A stretch of 64,000 nucleotides of DNA, taken from positions 1,676,501-1,740,500 of the forward strand of contig NZ_CACVBO010000001.1 of the NCBI RefSeq assembly GCF_902728235.1. The letters are read 5' to 3'. The notes under the pieces are model-generated. The model had not been told where the DNA came from and made no database searches. It saw only the letters and a program-made list of their open reading frames with translations. This DNA comes from Lentimonas sp. CC4 (GTDB taxonomy: Bacteria; Verrucomicrobiota; Verrucomicrobiia; Opitutales; Coraliomargaritaceae). The position numbers were made by a program, and so were the translations under genes. Of the stretch, positions 19,089-26,829 are shown piece by piece. Numbering within the stretch: position 1 is the stretch's first letter; every line of letters starts with the position of its first letter.

Positions 19089-19697
19089 ATGATGACGCAA
19101 TTTCGCGTGGCTCTCGCGATCCTCTTAGGAGCCCTCTCAGTTAATACTACTTTATCCGCGCAGTCTGATAACTTGCGCGTCTCCGTTGCGAACTTGAGCC
19201 AAGATGTGAATCTGCTCGCTCAGCAACTCAAAACCATGCGCCTCGAAATGGAAGACATGCGCCGTGAGAACGCAAAGCTACGTGCTCAAGTCGCCGCGGC
19301 CTCGTCGAACCGCGACACGCAAGCACAACTCTCTAGTATGTCCTCTGCGATTGAATCGCTGCGTCGCGAGTATCGCCAAGCCGATGAAACGCAGAAGAAA
19401 CAGATCATCTCTGAGGTGACGCGCCAAATCAATGTGCTGGGCAAAGAGGTGGATACGAATTTCAAGAACATGGCCGAGGTGGTCGGTAGCACGCCGAATG
19501 TGGCGCCTCAGGTTCATTTCTCCGAAGACTATCCGCAGACTGGTAAGCCCTATGTCGTGCGTAGTGGCGACACTCTCAGCGGTATCGCACGCAAGCACGG
19601 CTCAACAGTGAAGCATATTCAGAATGCCAACAAAATCACAAATCCCGCAAAGGATCTACGTGTTGGCGAAACCATTTTCATCCCGATTGCACAATAA
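19089..19697 (+). CDS. exported coiled-coil LysM protein
   Basis: 202 residues: signal peptide (about 1-24, cleavage near LSAQS), a long coiled coil (about 30-130; LLAQQLKTMRLEMEDMRRENAKL...), and a C-terminal LysM domain (YVVRSGDTLSGIARKHGSTV...LRVGETIFIPI). It would sit in the periplasm bound to peptidoglycan. It ends 2 bp before parB, so the two are co-transcribed and probably co-translated. Confidence 0.9.
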   Translation: MMTQFRVALAILLGALSVNTTLSAQSDNLRVSVANLSQDVNLLAQQLKTMRLEMEDMRRENAKLRAQVAAASSNRDTQAQLSSMSSAIESLRREYRQADETQKKQIISEVTRQINVLGKEVDTNFKNMAEVVGSTPNVAPQVHFSEDYPQTGKPYVVRSGDTLSGIARKHGSTVKHIQNANKITNPAKDLRVGETIFIPIAQ

Positions 19698-19699
19698 TT

Positions 19700-20701
19700 A
19701 TGGCAAGTTCTAAAAGCAGACTCGGCCGTGGCCTAGGTGGCCTCATTTCTGGCACGACTGGTGCAACCGCCAAAAAGGCGGCTCCGACCAAAGCCGCCCC
19801 TCCAGTAAAGAAGGCTGCAGCAAAACCAAAGGTTGAGCTTTCGGCACTGGCACCTGAATCCGCGAAAACTCCAGCGCCAGTGGTGGCCACAGCTGCGGTG
19901 TCTGCGCTCGGCTATCGTGATATTTCGATTAAAGATATCGTTGCGAATCCGTATCAACCGCGACGTGAGATCGATCCGAAGCATGTTGAGGAGTTGGCGA
20001 AGAGCATTCAATCTGAAGGCTTGCTGCAACCGATCGTCGTGCGTGCCAAGGGCAAGCAGTTTGAGCTGATTGCTGGCGAACGCCGTCTGCGTGCATTTGA
20101 GTATCTTAAGGAAGCGAATGTGCCGGCGCGTATTATTGAGGCCAGTGATGCATCGTCTGCGACCTTAGCACTGATTGAGAATTTGCAGCGTGAAAATCTC
20201 AACCCGATTGATGAAGCATTGGGCTATGCGAGCCTTGTGCGTGACTTCGATTTGACGCAAGAGGCAGTGGCTGAGCGTGTCGGTAAGGGGCGCGCATCGA
20301 TTGCCAATGCGCTGCGCTTACTATCGCTAGGTAATGAGATACAAGGGTTTCTAAGTCGTCGTCTCATTTCGACTGGCCATGCGAAGGTGTTGCTCGGGTT
20401 GGAAAGTGAGGAGCATCGTCAATTGCTTGCGCGCCGTATCATCGAGACCGGCATGAGTGTGCGTGAGGCAGAGAAGCAAGTTCGCAATTTGAAGGAAAGC
20501 TCCGGCACCACCAAGCAGGCAAAAGCTAAATCGGCGGAAGCCCAAGCAACGGTGATCCGTGATCTAGAGAAGCGTATCGGTGAACACTTTAATACGCGTT
20601 GCATGCTCAAGCACGGCGCAAAGAAGGGGAAGTTGACGATCGAATATTTTGGCAACGAAGATCTCGACCGCATCCTCGAAAAGCTGGGGATTCAGGGGTA
20701 G
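19700..20701 (+). CDS. parB: chromosome-partitioning protein ParB
   Basis: 333 residues. An N-terminal Lys/Ala/Pro-rich segment (1-70) includes the SRLGRGLGGLIS start that in other ParBs contacts ParA. The CTPase/ParB-N domain holds NPYQPRREID and GERRLRA, followed by ENLQRENLNPIDEA, an HTH (LTQEAVAERVGKGRASIANAL), and a dimerisation tail. ParB clamps load at parS and organise the origin region. parA is not adjacent: the upstream partner is the LysM protein instead. The stop TAG falls in a GTAG. Confidence 0.95.
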   Translation: MASSKSRLGRGLGGLISGTTGATAKKAAPTKAAPPVKKAAAKPKVELSALAPESAKTPAPVVATAAVSALGYRDISIKDIVANPYQPRREIDPKHVEELAKSIQSEGLLQPIVVRAKGKQFELIAGERRLRAFEYLKEANVPARIIEASDASSATLALIENLQRENLNPIDEALGYASLVRDFDLTQEAVAERVGKGRASIANALRLLSLGNEIQGFLSRRLISTGHAKVLLGLESEEHRQLLARRIIETGMSVREAEKQVRNLKESSGTTKQAKAKSAEAQATVIRDLEKRIGEHFNTRCMLKHGAKKGKLTIEYFGNEDLDRILEKLGIQG

Positions 20702-20747
20702 GTCGATTGCTAGGAGCGGCTGCCGTCGTAGGATCAGTCATCGAGTA

Positions 20748-20778
20748 TCCATCGACAGCACTGGCGTGCCATCGCTAC
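20748..20778 (-). repeat. REP-like palindrome
   Basis: On the minus strand GTAGCGATGGCACGCCAGTG continues to CTGTCGATGG, containing GCAC-GCCA-GTGC after a GTAG foot. It lies between parB and its terminator. It has the same architecture as the other REP-like elements but a different sequence. Confidence 0.5.
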
Positions 20779-20870
20779 AGCCGCTATAGGATCTGTCGCG
20801 AACTCGCGCGAGGTCTGTCACTCTCTTTGCGCGCGCTACTCAATTGTTCCCAAAAAGTGGACGATCAACC

Positions 20871-20908
20871 AAAAAAAAGCCACGGCAGTCATTGCCGTGG
20901 CTTTTTTG
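20871..20908. terminator. bidirectional terminator between parB and yceI
   Basis: AAAAAAGCCACGGCA, loop GTCAT, TGCCGTGGCTTTTTT: a perfect stem with A-run and T-run on both sides, placed between convergent genes. Confidence 0.95.
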
Positions 20909-20935
20909 TAAATTTGAATACGTTACGAAGTTGGA

Positions 20936-21508
20936 CTATTGCTTGATCGCTTCGATGTTGATCGTGATGTCAACGTCTGTGCCGACTGCTGGCTTGCCGC
21001 CGTTGATGCCCCAATCGGTGCGGTCGAGTTCGGTTTCGATTTCCCACCCAGAAAGCTGTGCGCCTTTCATACCTTCGCCTATGCCGAGTAGTTCGACCTC
21101 GAGTTTGATTACTTTGCTGACCCCAAGCATTGTGAGTAAGCCGGTGACTTCGAACTCATCCTTGTCGTCATCGTCGGCCACCCATTTTGTGGACTTGAAG
21201 GTGATCACTGGGAATTTAGCGGCATTGAAGAAGTCGTCTTCTTGCAGATGTGTGTCACGCTTCTCATTCGCGGTGTTGACGGATGGCACTTTAATAGTGG
21301 CTTCGACGCTGCTCTTGCTTGGGTCTTTCGCATCAAATAAAATGGTGCCTTCGAATTGATTGAAGGAGCCCGTGGTCTTTGAGACGAAGTGGCGAACCTC
21401 AAAATTAACCGAGGAGTGAACTGGGTCGATTTTGTAAGTTTCGATTTCTGCGTTTGCAGAGACTAGCGCAACTGAACTGGCGAGTATCGTGAGAAGTGCT
21501 TGTTTCAT
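20936..21508 (-). CDS. YceI-family periplasmic lipid-binding protein
   Basis: 190 residues with a Sec signal peptide (about 1-20, ...VALVSANA). The YceI beta-barrel pattern is clear: [53 protein letters not shown]. Family members bind polyisoprenoids or amide lipids. It starts 2 bp after the anti-sigma gene, making it the third gene of an ECF sigma operon and a likely target of that sigma factor. Confidence 0.93.
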   Translation of the reverse strand: MKQALLTILASSVALVSANAEIETYKIDPVHSSVNFEVRHFVSKTTGSFNQFEGTILFDAKDPSKSSVEATIKVPSVNTANEKRDTHLQEDDFFNAAKFPVITFKSTKWVADDDDKDEFEVTGLLTMLGVSKVIKLEVELLGIGEGMKGAQLSGWEIETELDRTDWGINGGKPAVGTDVDITINIEAIKQ

Positions 21509-21510
21509 AT

Positions 21511-22389
21511 TTATTGGGCAGCGTTTGGTAGGTTTTCCTGCGTGCCATCGACGCAGATGAGGAAGATCTTGTCACCTTGAGACCATGTTTTGAAGCTTTT
21601 GCCACCGTGCTCGTAGACGGCTGGCTGCTGCGAGTAAGTCTTTGGGCAGGTGTCTTTGCCTGTAGTGATCAGGTGGTAGACCGAGCCGTCTTGCTTGAAG
21701 CAAATCATGCTGACGTCGCAGTCGTTGAAATTAAAGGTGACGCAACCGAGGCTGGGCATGCCTTCGAGTTCGGTTGGCAGTTGGCCTGGACTGGGCTTGC
21801 CGGATTCGTCCAAGTATTGTTGGAGATCGGAGTGCTGCGGAGCCTTTTTCTCGAAGGGCGCGGTTTTCTTGAATTCAGTGATTTGATCCGCGAGGAAATT
21901 GACGAGACTAGGCACGCCAGCGGTGGCGATGACTGGACCGTTCTCGGGTGTATCGCTGTTGGCGAGCTGGGAAGGTGCTTTGCGAACTGGTAGCAGTAGG
22001 ACGACGCCTGCGATGGCAATTGCCGCTGCGACTCCCATCCATGGGCGCAATGCGGAGCTGTGGTCTGAGCTGTTGGCAGGGCGTGGGAACGGGATGATAT
22101 GCTCGTGTTCTTCTTCGTCTTCGACGGTATCGCCGATGAGTAGCTCCGCTTGAGCTGCGTGGGCACGCATGCCTACCAAGATCGATGCTTTCAGATCAGC
22201 TGGTGGCTCGATCTGGTCGAACTTGGCGGTGATTTCGCTATCGAGGGCTTGTTGCTCTGCAAACCATGCGTTGAGTGCGGCGTCTTGACTGAGCAACTCG
22301 AGTGCTTCCGCGATTAGCGGGTCGTTGCGATCCTCGATATTATCGGGGCGGCAGAGCTGGAGAATGTTTTGTGCTTCTTCGCGATCCAT
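21511..22389 (-). CDS. probable anti-sigma factor (membrane-anchored)
   Basis: 292 residues. Acidic cytoplasmic N-terminus (1-115), one transmembrane helix at about 118-133 ([17 protein letters not shown]) and a periplasmic domain with four Cys ([26 protein letters not shown]), which could form disulfides. There is no HxxxCxxC zinc motif, so it is not a ZAS-type anti-sigma. Assigned from position: it begins 3 bp after an ECF sigma gene. The periplasmic Cys-rich part hints at redox or envelope sensing. Confidence 0.7.
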   Translation of the reverse strand: MDREEAQNILQLCRPDNIEDRNDPLIAEALELLSQDAALNAWFAEQQALDSEITAKFDQIEPPADLKASILVGMRAHAAQAELLIGDTVEDEEEHEHIIPFPRPANSSDHSSALRPWMGVAAAIAIAGVVLLLPVRKAPSQLANSDTPENGPVIATAGVPSLVNFLADQITEFKKTAPFEKKAPQHSDLQQYLDESGKPSPGQLPTELEGMPSLGCVTFNFNDCDVSMICFKQDGSVYHLITTGKDTCPKTYSQQPAVYEHGGKSFKTWSQGDKIFLICVDGTQENLPNAAQ

Positions 22390-22392
22390 AGC

Positions 22393-22917
22393 TTAAAGTG
22401 TGTTGGCGGACGTTTCAGTCTCTTTGCGTTTAAAAATCTCACGAAGCTGGGCTTTGCCGCGAGAGAGACGTGACATGATGGTGCCAATGGGCACATCGAG
22501 GATCTCGGCGATTTCTTTGTAGGAGAGGTCTTTGAGATAGAAGAGCGAGACTGGCTCGCGGTAAATAGGGTCGACTTCTTCGAGGGCTTCGACGGCGAGA
22601 TTGCCATCCATGGTCCGGCGCACGTGAGGCTCAATGGCACCTCCCGCATTTTCGAGCATTTCGGGCTCGTAGCTGTCCATGCGAGAGTCCTTACGTTTAC
22701 GTTTTAGGAATTCGCGGTAAAGTGTGGTGAAGAGCCAAGACTTGACCTTCGATTTATCGCGCAGCGAGCTACCTTTTTCAGCGTATATGAAAAAGGCCTG
22801 TTGGGCTAAATCGCCTGCCTCATGCTCGTTTTTAGCTAGACTATAGCCGAAACGATAGAGCGGTTGGTAGTAGGCACTCACTATTTCTTCGAAGTTCAAA
22901 TTGGTTTCTGTTGTCAT
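22393..22917 (-). CDS. ECF RNA polymerase sigma factor
   Basis: 174 residues with sigma-2 (YYQPLYRFGYSLAKNEHEAGDLAQQAF ... SWLFTTLYREFLKRKRK) and sigma-4 (LFYLKDLSYKEIAEILDVPIGTIMSRLSRGKAQL) domains. First gene of the sigma/anti-sigma/YceI operon, probably autoregulated, with regulators and target tightly packed (3-bp and 2-bp gaps). Confidence 0.95.
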   Translation of the reverse strand: MTTETNLNFEEIVSAYYQPLYRFGYSLAKNEHEAGDLAQQAFFIYAEKGSSLRDKSKVKSWLFTTLYREFLKRKRKDSRMDSYEPEMLENAGGAIEPHVRRTMDGNLAVEALEEVDPIYREPVSLFYLKDLSYKEIAEILDVPIGTIMSRLSRGKAQLREIFKRKETETSANTL

Positions 22918-22985
22918 GTGAGTGGCACCTATTGCAGCTTATTCCTAAAAAAAATGAAGTAACTGAAATAGAGGGCATTAAGGGG

Positions 22986-24074
22986 TTATAAAATGAGCAT
23001 GGCATCGCCATAGCTATAAAAGTTATAGTTACGCTTAATTGCTTCTGCGTAAAGTTCCAATAGCCACTCGATTCCCTTGTCGTCACCAGGGCTTAAAAAT
23101 GCTGAAACGAGGCAGAGTAGCGTCGATTTTGGAAGGTGGAAATTAGTGATCAGCGCATCGACTGCCTGTAGTCGGGCGGGCGGGTAGATGAAGATGTCGG
23201 CCTCCGCCTGCACTGAGCCAGAGGGTGTGAGGCAGGTGTCAGGCGCGGTTTTTGTGCGAGCCATGGCGTCTTCGATTGAGCGCACCGAGGTGGTGCCGAC
23301 GGCCACGCGTGGGCCGGGCTCGGTTTGTTTGAGTGACTCGTAGGCACTGGCCGGGATCTCATACCACTCGTGGTGGATGTTGTGGTCGAGGATATTGTCT
23401 ACCTGGATCGGGTGGAAGGTGCCGATGCCGACTTGCAGGGTGAGGTCGTGGAAGTGCGCGCCGCGGGCTTCGAGTTGGGCAATGAGGTCGGGCGTAAAGT
23501 GGAGTCCTGCGGTCGGTGCGGCCACGGCGACGCGTTTATCGTAGTCGGCGTAGACGGTCTGGTAGCGCTCGTTGTCGTTGTCGCGGCGTGGATCGTCGAG
23601 TGTGCGCTCGATATAGGGCGGCAGTGGCATAATGCCGAGACGCTCGGAAAGATCGGTCACCGATTCGTCGCGCACGGGGTGGAAGCGGACACGGTAGTTG
23701 CCATTTTCGCCAGCATTTAGCACTTCTGCGGTGTATTCACCTTCGATGCCGAAGGTGCCGCCTTGCAGTGTCTTTTTGCCTGGGCGCAGCAGACACCACC
23801 ATGTGACGGCGTCCTCGGCTGGCTGTAGGAGCAGGCATTCGACCTTGCCGCCTGTCGGGCGCTTGCCGAACAGGCGCGCCTTCAGCACCGCCGCGTTGTT
23901 GCGAAAAAAGCGCGCGTTCGCGGGCAGATGCTCGCCGATTTGGGCGAAAGTGGTGTGTGTGACCTGTCGAGTCTTGCGGTCGACGACCATCAAGCGTGAG
24001 GCATCTCGCTGAGCCGCGGGCTCTTGTGCGATGCGTTCCATGGGTAGGTGATAATCAAATAGGGCGCTGTCCAT
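22986..24074 (-). CDS. queA: tRNA preQ1(34) S-adenosylmethionine ribosyltransferase-isomerase QueA
   Basis: 362 residues from MDSALFDYHLPMERIAQEP. Family motifs: RFFRNNAAVLKARLFG, MPLPPYI, ERYQTVYA, VAAPTAGLHFT, HHEWYEIP, GTTSVRSIE, NFHLPKSTLL. QueA transfers the ribosyl group of AdoMet to preQ1 in tRNA, giving epoxyqueuosine. It works after Tgt, encoded at 31.5 kb in this window but not in the same operon. Confidence 0.96.
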   Translation of the reverse strand: MDSALFDYHLPMERIAQEPAAQRDASRLMVVDRKTRQVTHTTFAQIGEHLPANARFFRNNAAVLKARLFGKRPTGGKVECLLLQPAEDAVTWWCLLRPGKKTLQGGTFGIEGEYTAEVLNAGENGNYRVRFHPVRDESVTDLSERLGIMPLPPYIERTLDDPRRDNDNERYQTVYADYDKRVAVAAPTAGLHFTPDLIAQLEARGAHFHDLTLQVGIGTFHPIQVDNILDHNIHHEWYEIPASAYESLKQTEPGPRVAVGTTSVRSIEDAMARTKTAPDTCLTPSGSVQAEADIFIYPPARLQAVDALITNFHLPKSTLLCLVSAFLSPGDDKGIEWLLELYAEAIKRNYNFYSYGDAMLIL

Positions 24075-24092
24075 TTGGAGGCTTTTAGAGAG

Positions 24093-24120
24093 GGAAATTG
24101 AAAGTGGAAAGCTGAAAGAG
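24093..24120. repeat. heptamer-phased repeat (GAAAGCT words)
   Basis: GGAAATT, GAAAGTG, GAAAGCT, GAAAGAG in exact 7-bp phase, directly upstream of queA. Confidence 0.65.
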
Positions 24121-24156
24121 GGCGGCTGAAGCGGGAACTTTGTTTTTTACACTGTT

Positions 24157-24169
24157 TGGTATGATACCA
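24157..24169. promoter_or_regulatory. perfect palindrome with extended -10-like core
   Basis: TGGTATGATACCA: 6-bp perfect arms around one base, in the 215-bp region between divergent queA and the small unknown genes. TGGTATGAT fits an extended -10 on the plus strand, so it may combine an operator and a promoter. Confidence 0.35.
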
Positions 24170-24289
24170 TTGAGTGTCATATCGTGTAGGTGTGTGTATT
24201 CGAGGGCTTTGTCGTTTTTTGAATAAGTCGCAAGTGGATTGTCCTTGTTGTAGGTTGATTTTTAGGCTAAGCATTTGGGCGATATTAAA

Positions 24290-24688
24290 ATGAGAGTCGC
24301 AAAATCTATAACTGATTCAATCGCTGCCGTTCCGGGGGTTGTGCTAATTATTTTGGTGGTGATAGCACTGATTATTTGGAGCGATTCTGAATCGTTGCAG
24401 ATGAGTGTGGACGATCTGACGCTTCGGGAGGTGACGCTCAGCATTGTAGATGCTGAGGGCGCTGCGCTCCAGGAAGTGACGGTCGGGGTCGAGCCGATGT
24501 ATTCGTTCGATGAGATAAAGCCGCAGTATCAGATGACGATTTTGGGCGAAGGGCGTGTGCGTTTATCGATACTGTTTTCGTGGCAGTGCAAGATTCGAGT
24601 GGGAGCGGCAGATTATAAAACGATCACTCATGATTATGAAGAGTCGGATCCATCTGATCTGACGATCACTTTACGCCCTGCAAAGTAA
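24290..24688 (+). CDS. membrane-anchored protein of unknown function
   Basis: 132 residues from the ATG of MRVAKSITDSIAAVPG; an upstream TTG is less likely. One transmembrane helix (about 14-32) then an exported beta-rich domain (VTLSIVDAEGAALQEVTVGVEP...). I recognise no family. First of three consecutive small genes on this strand (24290, 24699, 24889) with 10-20 bp gaps. Confidence 0.6.
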   Translation: MRVAKSITDSIAAVPGVVLIILVVIALIIWSDSESLQMSVDDLTLREVTLSIVDAEGAALQEVTVGVEPMYSFDEIKPQYQMTILGEGRVRLSILFSWQCKIRVGAADYKTITHDYEESDPSDLTITLRPAK

Positions 24689-24698
24689 ATCGAGCCCT

Positions 24699-24869
24699 AT
24701 GATCAATCAAATATTTAGCCTATTGGTGTTGTTCGCGTGCGGCGTGATTCTAGTCTTTGTCTGTGGGGTGTGGCTGCATTTCAGTATGAAGAAGGACAAT
24801 GAAAAGAACCGCGATAAAGCGCTGAAGGTGCAATCTTCAGAGCCTGGTTCGGGCGACGAATTAAATTAA
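24699..24869 (+). CDS. 56-residue single-pass membrane protein
   Basis: Starts MINQIFSLLVLFACGVILVF and ends PGSGDELN, stop TAA at 24867. One transmembrane helix (about 5-28) followed by a charged cytoplasmic tail (MKKDNEKNRDKALK). Its position 10 bp after one gene and 19 bp before the next, and its clean membrane-protein layout, support it as a real short gene. Confidence 0.6.
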   Translation: MINQIFSLLVLFACGVILVFVCGVWLHFSMKKDNEKNRDKALKVQSSEPGSGDELN

Positions 24870-24888
24870 TCAATACAAGGGAACGATT

Positions 24889-25194
24889 ATGGGCTGGGGA
24901 CGAACACTTTTATTGGGCGATGTCGGTAATCGCTTAGACATTCAGGATACGGAAGATGAGATTCGCCGTTTAAAGGGCGAGTTGCGCTCAGCGTATCGCA
25001 AAGATATGTCGCAGGATCAGAAGCTGGATGCGCTGGTGCAGGAGAATGCAGAATTAAAATTATACGTGGCCTCTATGATTCGAGTGCTCACTGCAAAAGG
25101 GGTGATGAGCCACGAGGAGCTCAACCATATGGTGGGCGCGATTGATGCTGAGGATGGCCGATCCGATGGTCGTTGTGATGGACCGATCGCTTAG
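24889..25194 (+). CDS. small coiled-coil protein of unknown function
   Basis: 101 residues, preceded by AAGGGA as ribosome-binding site 6 bp before ATG. The central coiled coil (DTEDEIRRLKGELRSAYRKDMSQDQKLDALVQENAEL, given here only by its ends at about residues 20-58) is followed by a short helical end and an Asp/Gly-rich tail. Predicted cytosolic. It may assemble with the two membrane proteins encoded just upstream. Confidence 0.65.
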   Translation: MGWGRTLLLGDVGNRLDIQDTEDEIRRLKGELRSAYRKDMSQDQKLDALVQENAELKLYVASMIRVLTAKGVMSHEELNHMVGAIDAEDGRSDGRCDGPIA

Positions 25195-25205
25195 TCCTTA
25201 ATTGT

Positions 25206-25961
25206 ATGACGAAGCAGCATCCATCATTACGAGCTGCAGGGCATCGTCCATGGCCATTGCCAGAGTTTGGTTGGCAATGGCGGCAGTCTTGGGTGGATTT
25301 GGGATTCATACATTACCGAGTGCCTGCGGCGGCGATTGAGTCGCGTTTGCCTGCTGGTGTGACAGTGCAGGAGTATGATGGTTCGGCTTGGTTGGGGGTG
25401 GTTCCCTTTCGAATGCACGATGTCATGTGGCGGTCGTTCCCTGCGATGCCATTGTTTTCCTCGTTTGGTGAACTGAATGTGCGAACCTATGTCGAGGTTG
25501 GTGGGAAGCAGGGTGTGTGGTTTTTTAGCTTGGATGCGCAATCATGGCCTGTTGTTTTCGGCGGGTGCCTGCTGTATCACCTACCTTACCATAATGCGAA
25601 AGTCCTGCATCAGTGCGTGGCGGGTGGTTTTGATTTTAGCAGTCGTCGCCTATCGGACGGTGTTACTTTTGACGGGGAGTTTCGTCCGTGCGGAGACGTC
25701 TTTTATGCGACTGCCGGGACCTTTGAACATTGGGCGACGGAGCGCTATTGCTTTTATTCTGCGACTAGAAGTGGTGCGGTCTTGCGCTTAGAGGTGCATC
25801 ATGCGCCGTGGCCATTGCAAAGGATGGAGGCAGAAATGGATGCATCGGCTTTATTGGCATCAGTTGGCTTTACGCTCGAAGAGGATCAGCCGCGTTGTCA
25901 TTTTTCGACCGGTGTGGATGTGGTTTCGTATCCGAAGGAAGTGGTGCTCGGCGGCAGCTAA
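25206..25961 (+). CDS. YqjF/DUF2071 family protein
   Basis: 251 residues with the DUF2071 pattern: WVDLGFIHYRVPAAAIESRL, YDGSAWLGVVPFRM, FGELNVRTYVEVGGKQGVWF, SLDA, and a C-terminal LEVHHAPWPLQ. The fold is related to acetoacetate decarboxylase, but I see no confirmed catalytic Lys and no known substrate. It starts 11 bp after the coiled-coil gene and is the last gene before the tandem array. Confidence 0.85.
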   Translation: MTKQHPSLRAAGHRPWPLPEFGWQWRQSWVDLGFIHYRVPAAAIESRLPAGVTVQEYDGSAWLGVVPFRMHDVMWRSFPAMPLFSSFGELNVRTYVEVGGKQGVWFFSLDAQSWPVVFGGCLLYHLPYHNAKVLHQCVAGGFDFSSRRLSDGVTFDGEFRPCGDVFYATAGTFEHWATERYCFYSATRSGAVLRLEVHHAPWPLQRMEAEMDASALLASVGFTLEEDQPRCHFSTGVDVVSYPKEVVLGGS

Positions 25962-26001
25962 AGCACTGGTCGTTCATGCGGGAATTTTCGGACAGAGCGC
26001 C

Positions 26002-26825
26002 TGTTCGGCTTAGGTTCATGTGTTCGAAATGGCTTCGCCAGTCCGCTACGAATGATGAGATTCTTTTGTAGCGGAACCCGCGAAGCGGTTTCGATCCGTG
26101 CGTGTGTGAGGCTTGGGTTGCTGTGTTCGAAATGGTTTCGCCAGTCCGCTACGAATGATGAGATTCTTTTGTAGCGGAATCCGCGAAGCGGTTTCGATCC
26201 GTGCGTGTGTGAGGCTTAGGTTCATGTGGTCGAAATGGCTTCGCCAGTCCGCTACGAATGATGAGATTCTTTTGTAGCGGAACCCGCGAAGCGGTTTCGA
26301 TCCGTGCGTGTGTTCGGCTTAGGTTCATGTGTTCGAAATGGCTTCGCCAGTCCGCTACGAATGATGATATTCTTTTGTAGCGGAATCCGCGAAGCGGTTT
26401 CGATCCGTGCGTATGTTCGGCTTAGGTTGCTGTGTTCGAAATGGTTTCGCCAGTCCGCTACGAATGATGAGATTCTTTTGTAGCGGAACCCGCGAAGCGG
26501 TTTCGATCCGTGCGTGTGTGAGGCTTAGGTTGCTGTGTTCGAAATGGTTTCGCCAGTCCGCTACGAATGATGAGATTCTTTTGTAGCGGAATCCGCGAAG
26601 CGGTTTCGATCCGTGCGTGTGTAAGGCTTAGGTTCATGTGTTCGAAATGGCTTCGCCAGTCCGCTACGAATGATGAGATTCTTTTGTAGCGGAATCCGCG
26701 AAGCGGTTTCGATCCGTGCGTGTGTAAGGCTTAGGTTCATGTGTTCGAAATGGCTTCGCCAGTCCGCTACGAATGATGAGATTCTTTTGTAGCGGAATCC
26801 GCGAAGCGGTTTCGATCCGTGCGTC
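26002..26825. repeat. array of eight 103-bp tandem REP/BIME units
   Basis: The word GTCCGCTACG recurs at 26041, 26144, 26247, 26350, 26453, 26556, 26659 and 26762: exactly 103 bp each time, giving 8.0 units (824 bp). Each unit is a near-palindrome: CGAAATGGCTTCGCC...CCGCTAC, an 18-base spacer, then GTAGCGGAA...CGCGAAGCGGTTTCG. Read from the two GTAGs outward, each unit is two inverted REPs, each a GTAG foot plus a hairpin with a GAA loop (TGGC-GAA-GCCA; CCGC-GAA-GCGG). Units differ at few places and the last two are identical. It fills the gap between convergent genes and stops 4 bp before the stop codon of the sigma-54 regulator. Confidence 0.95.
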
Positions 26826-26829
26826 TGCT

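Noticed and set aside
26002-26825. CRISPR array
   Set aside because: The 103-bp units are nearly identical throughout with no unique spacers, and no cas genes are present.
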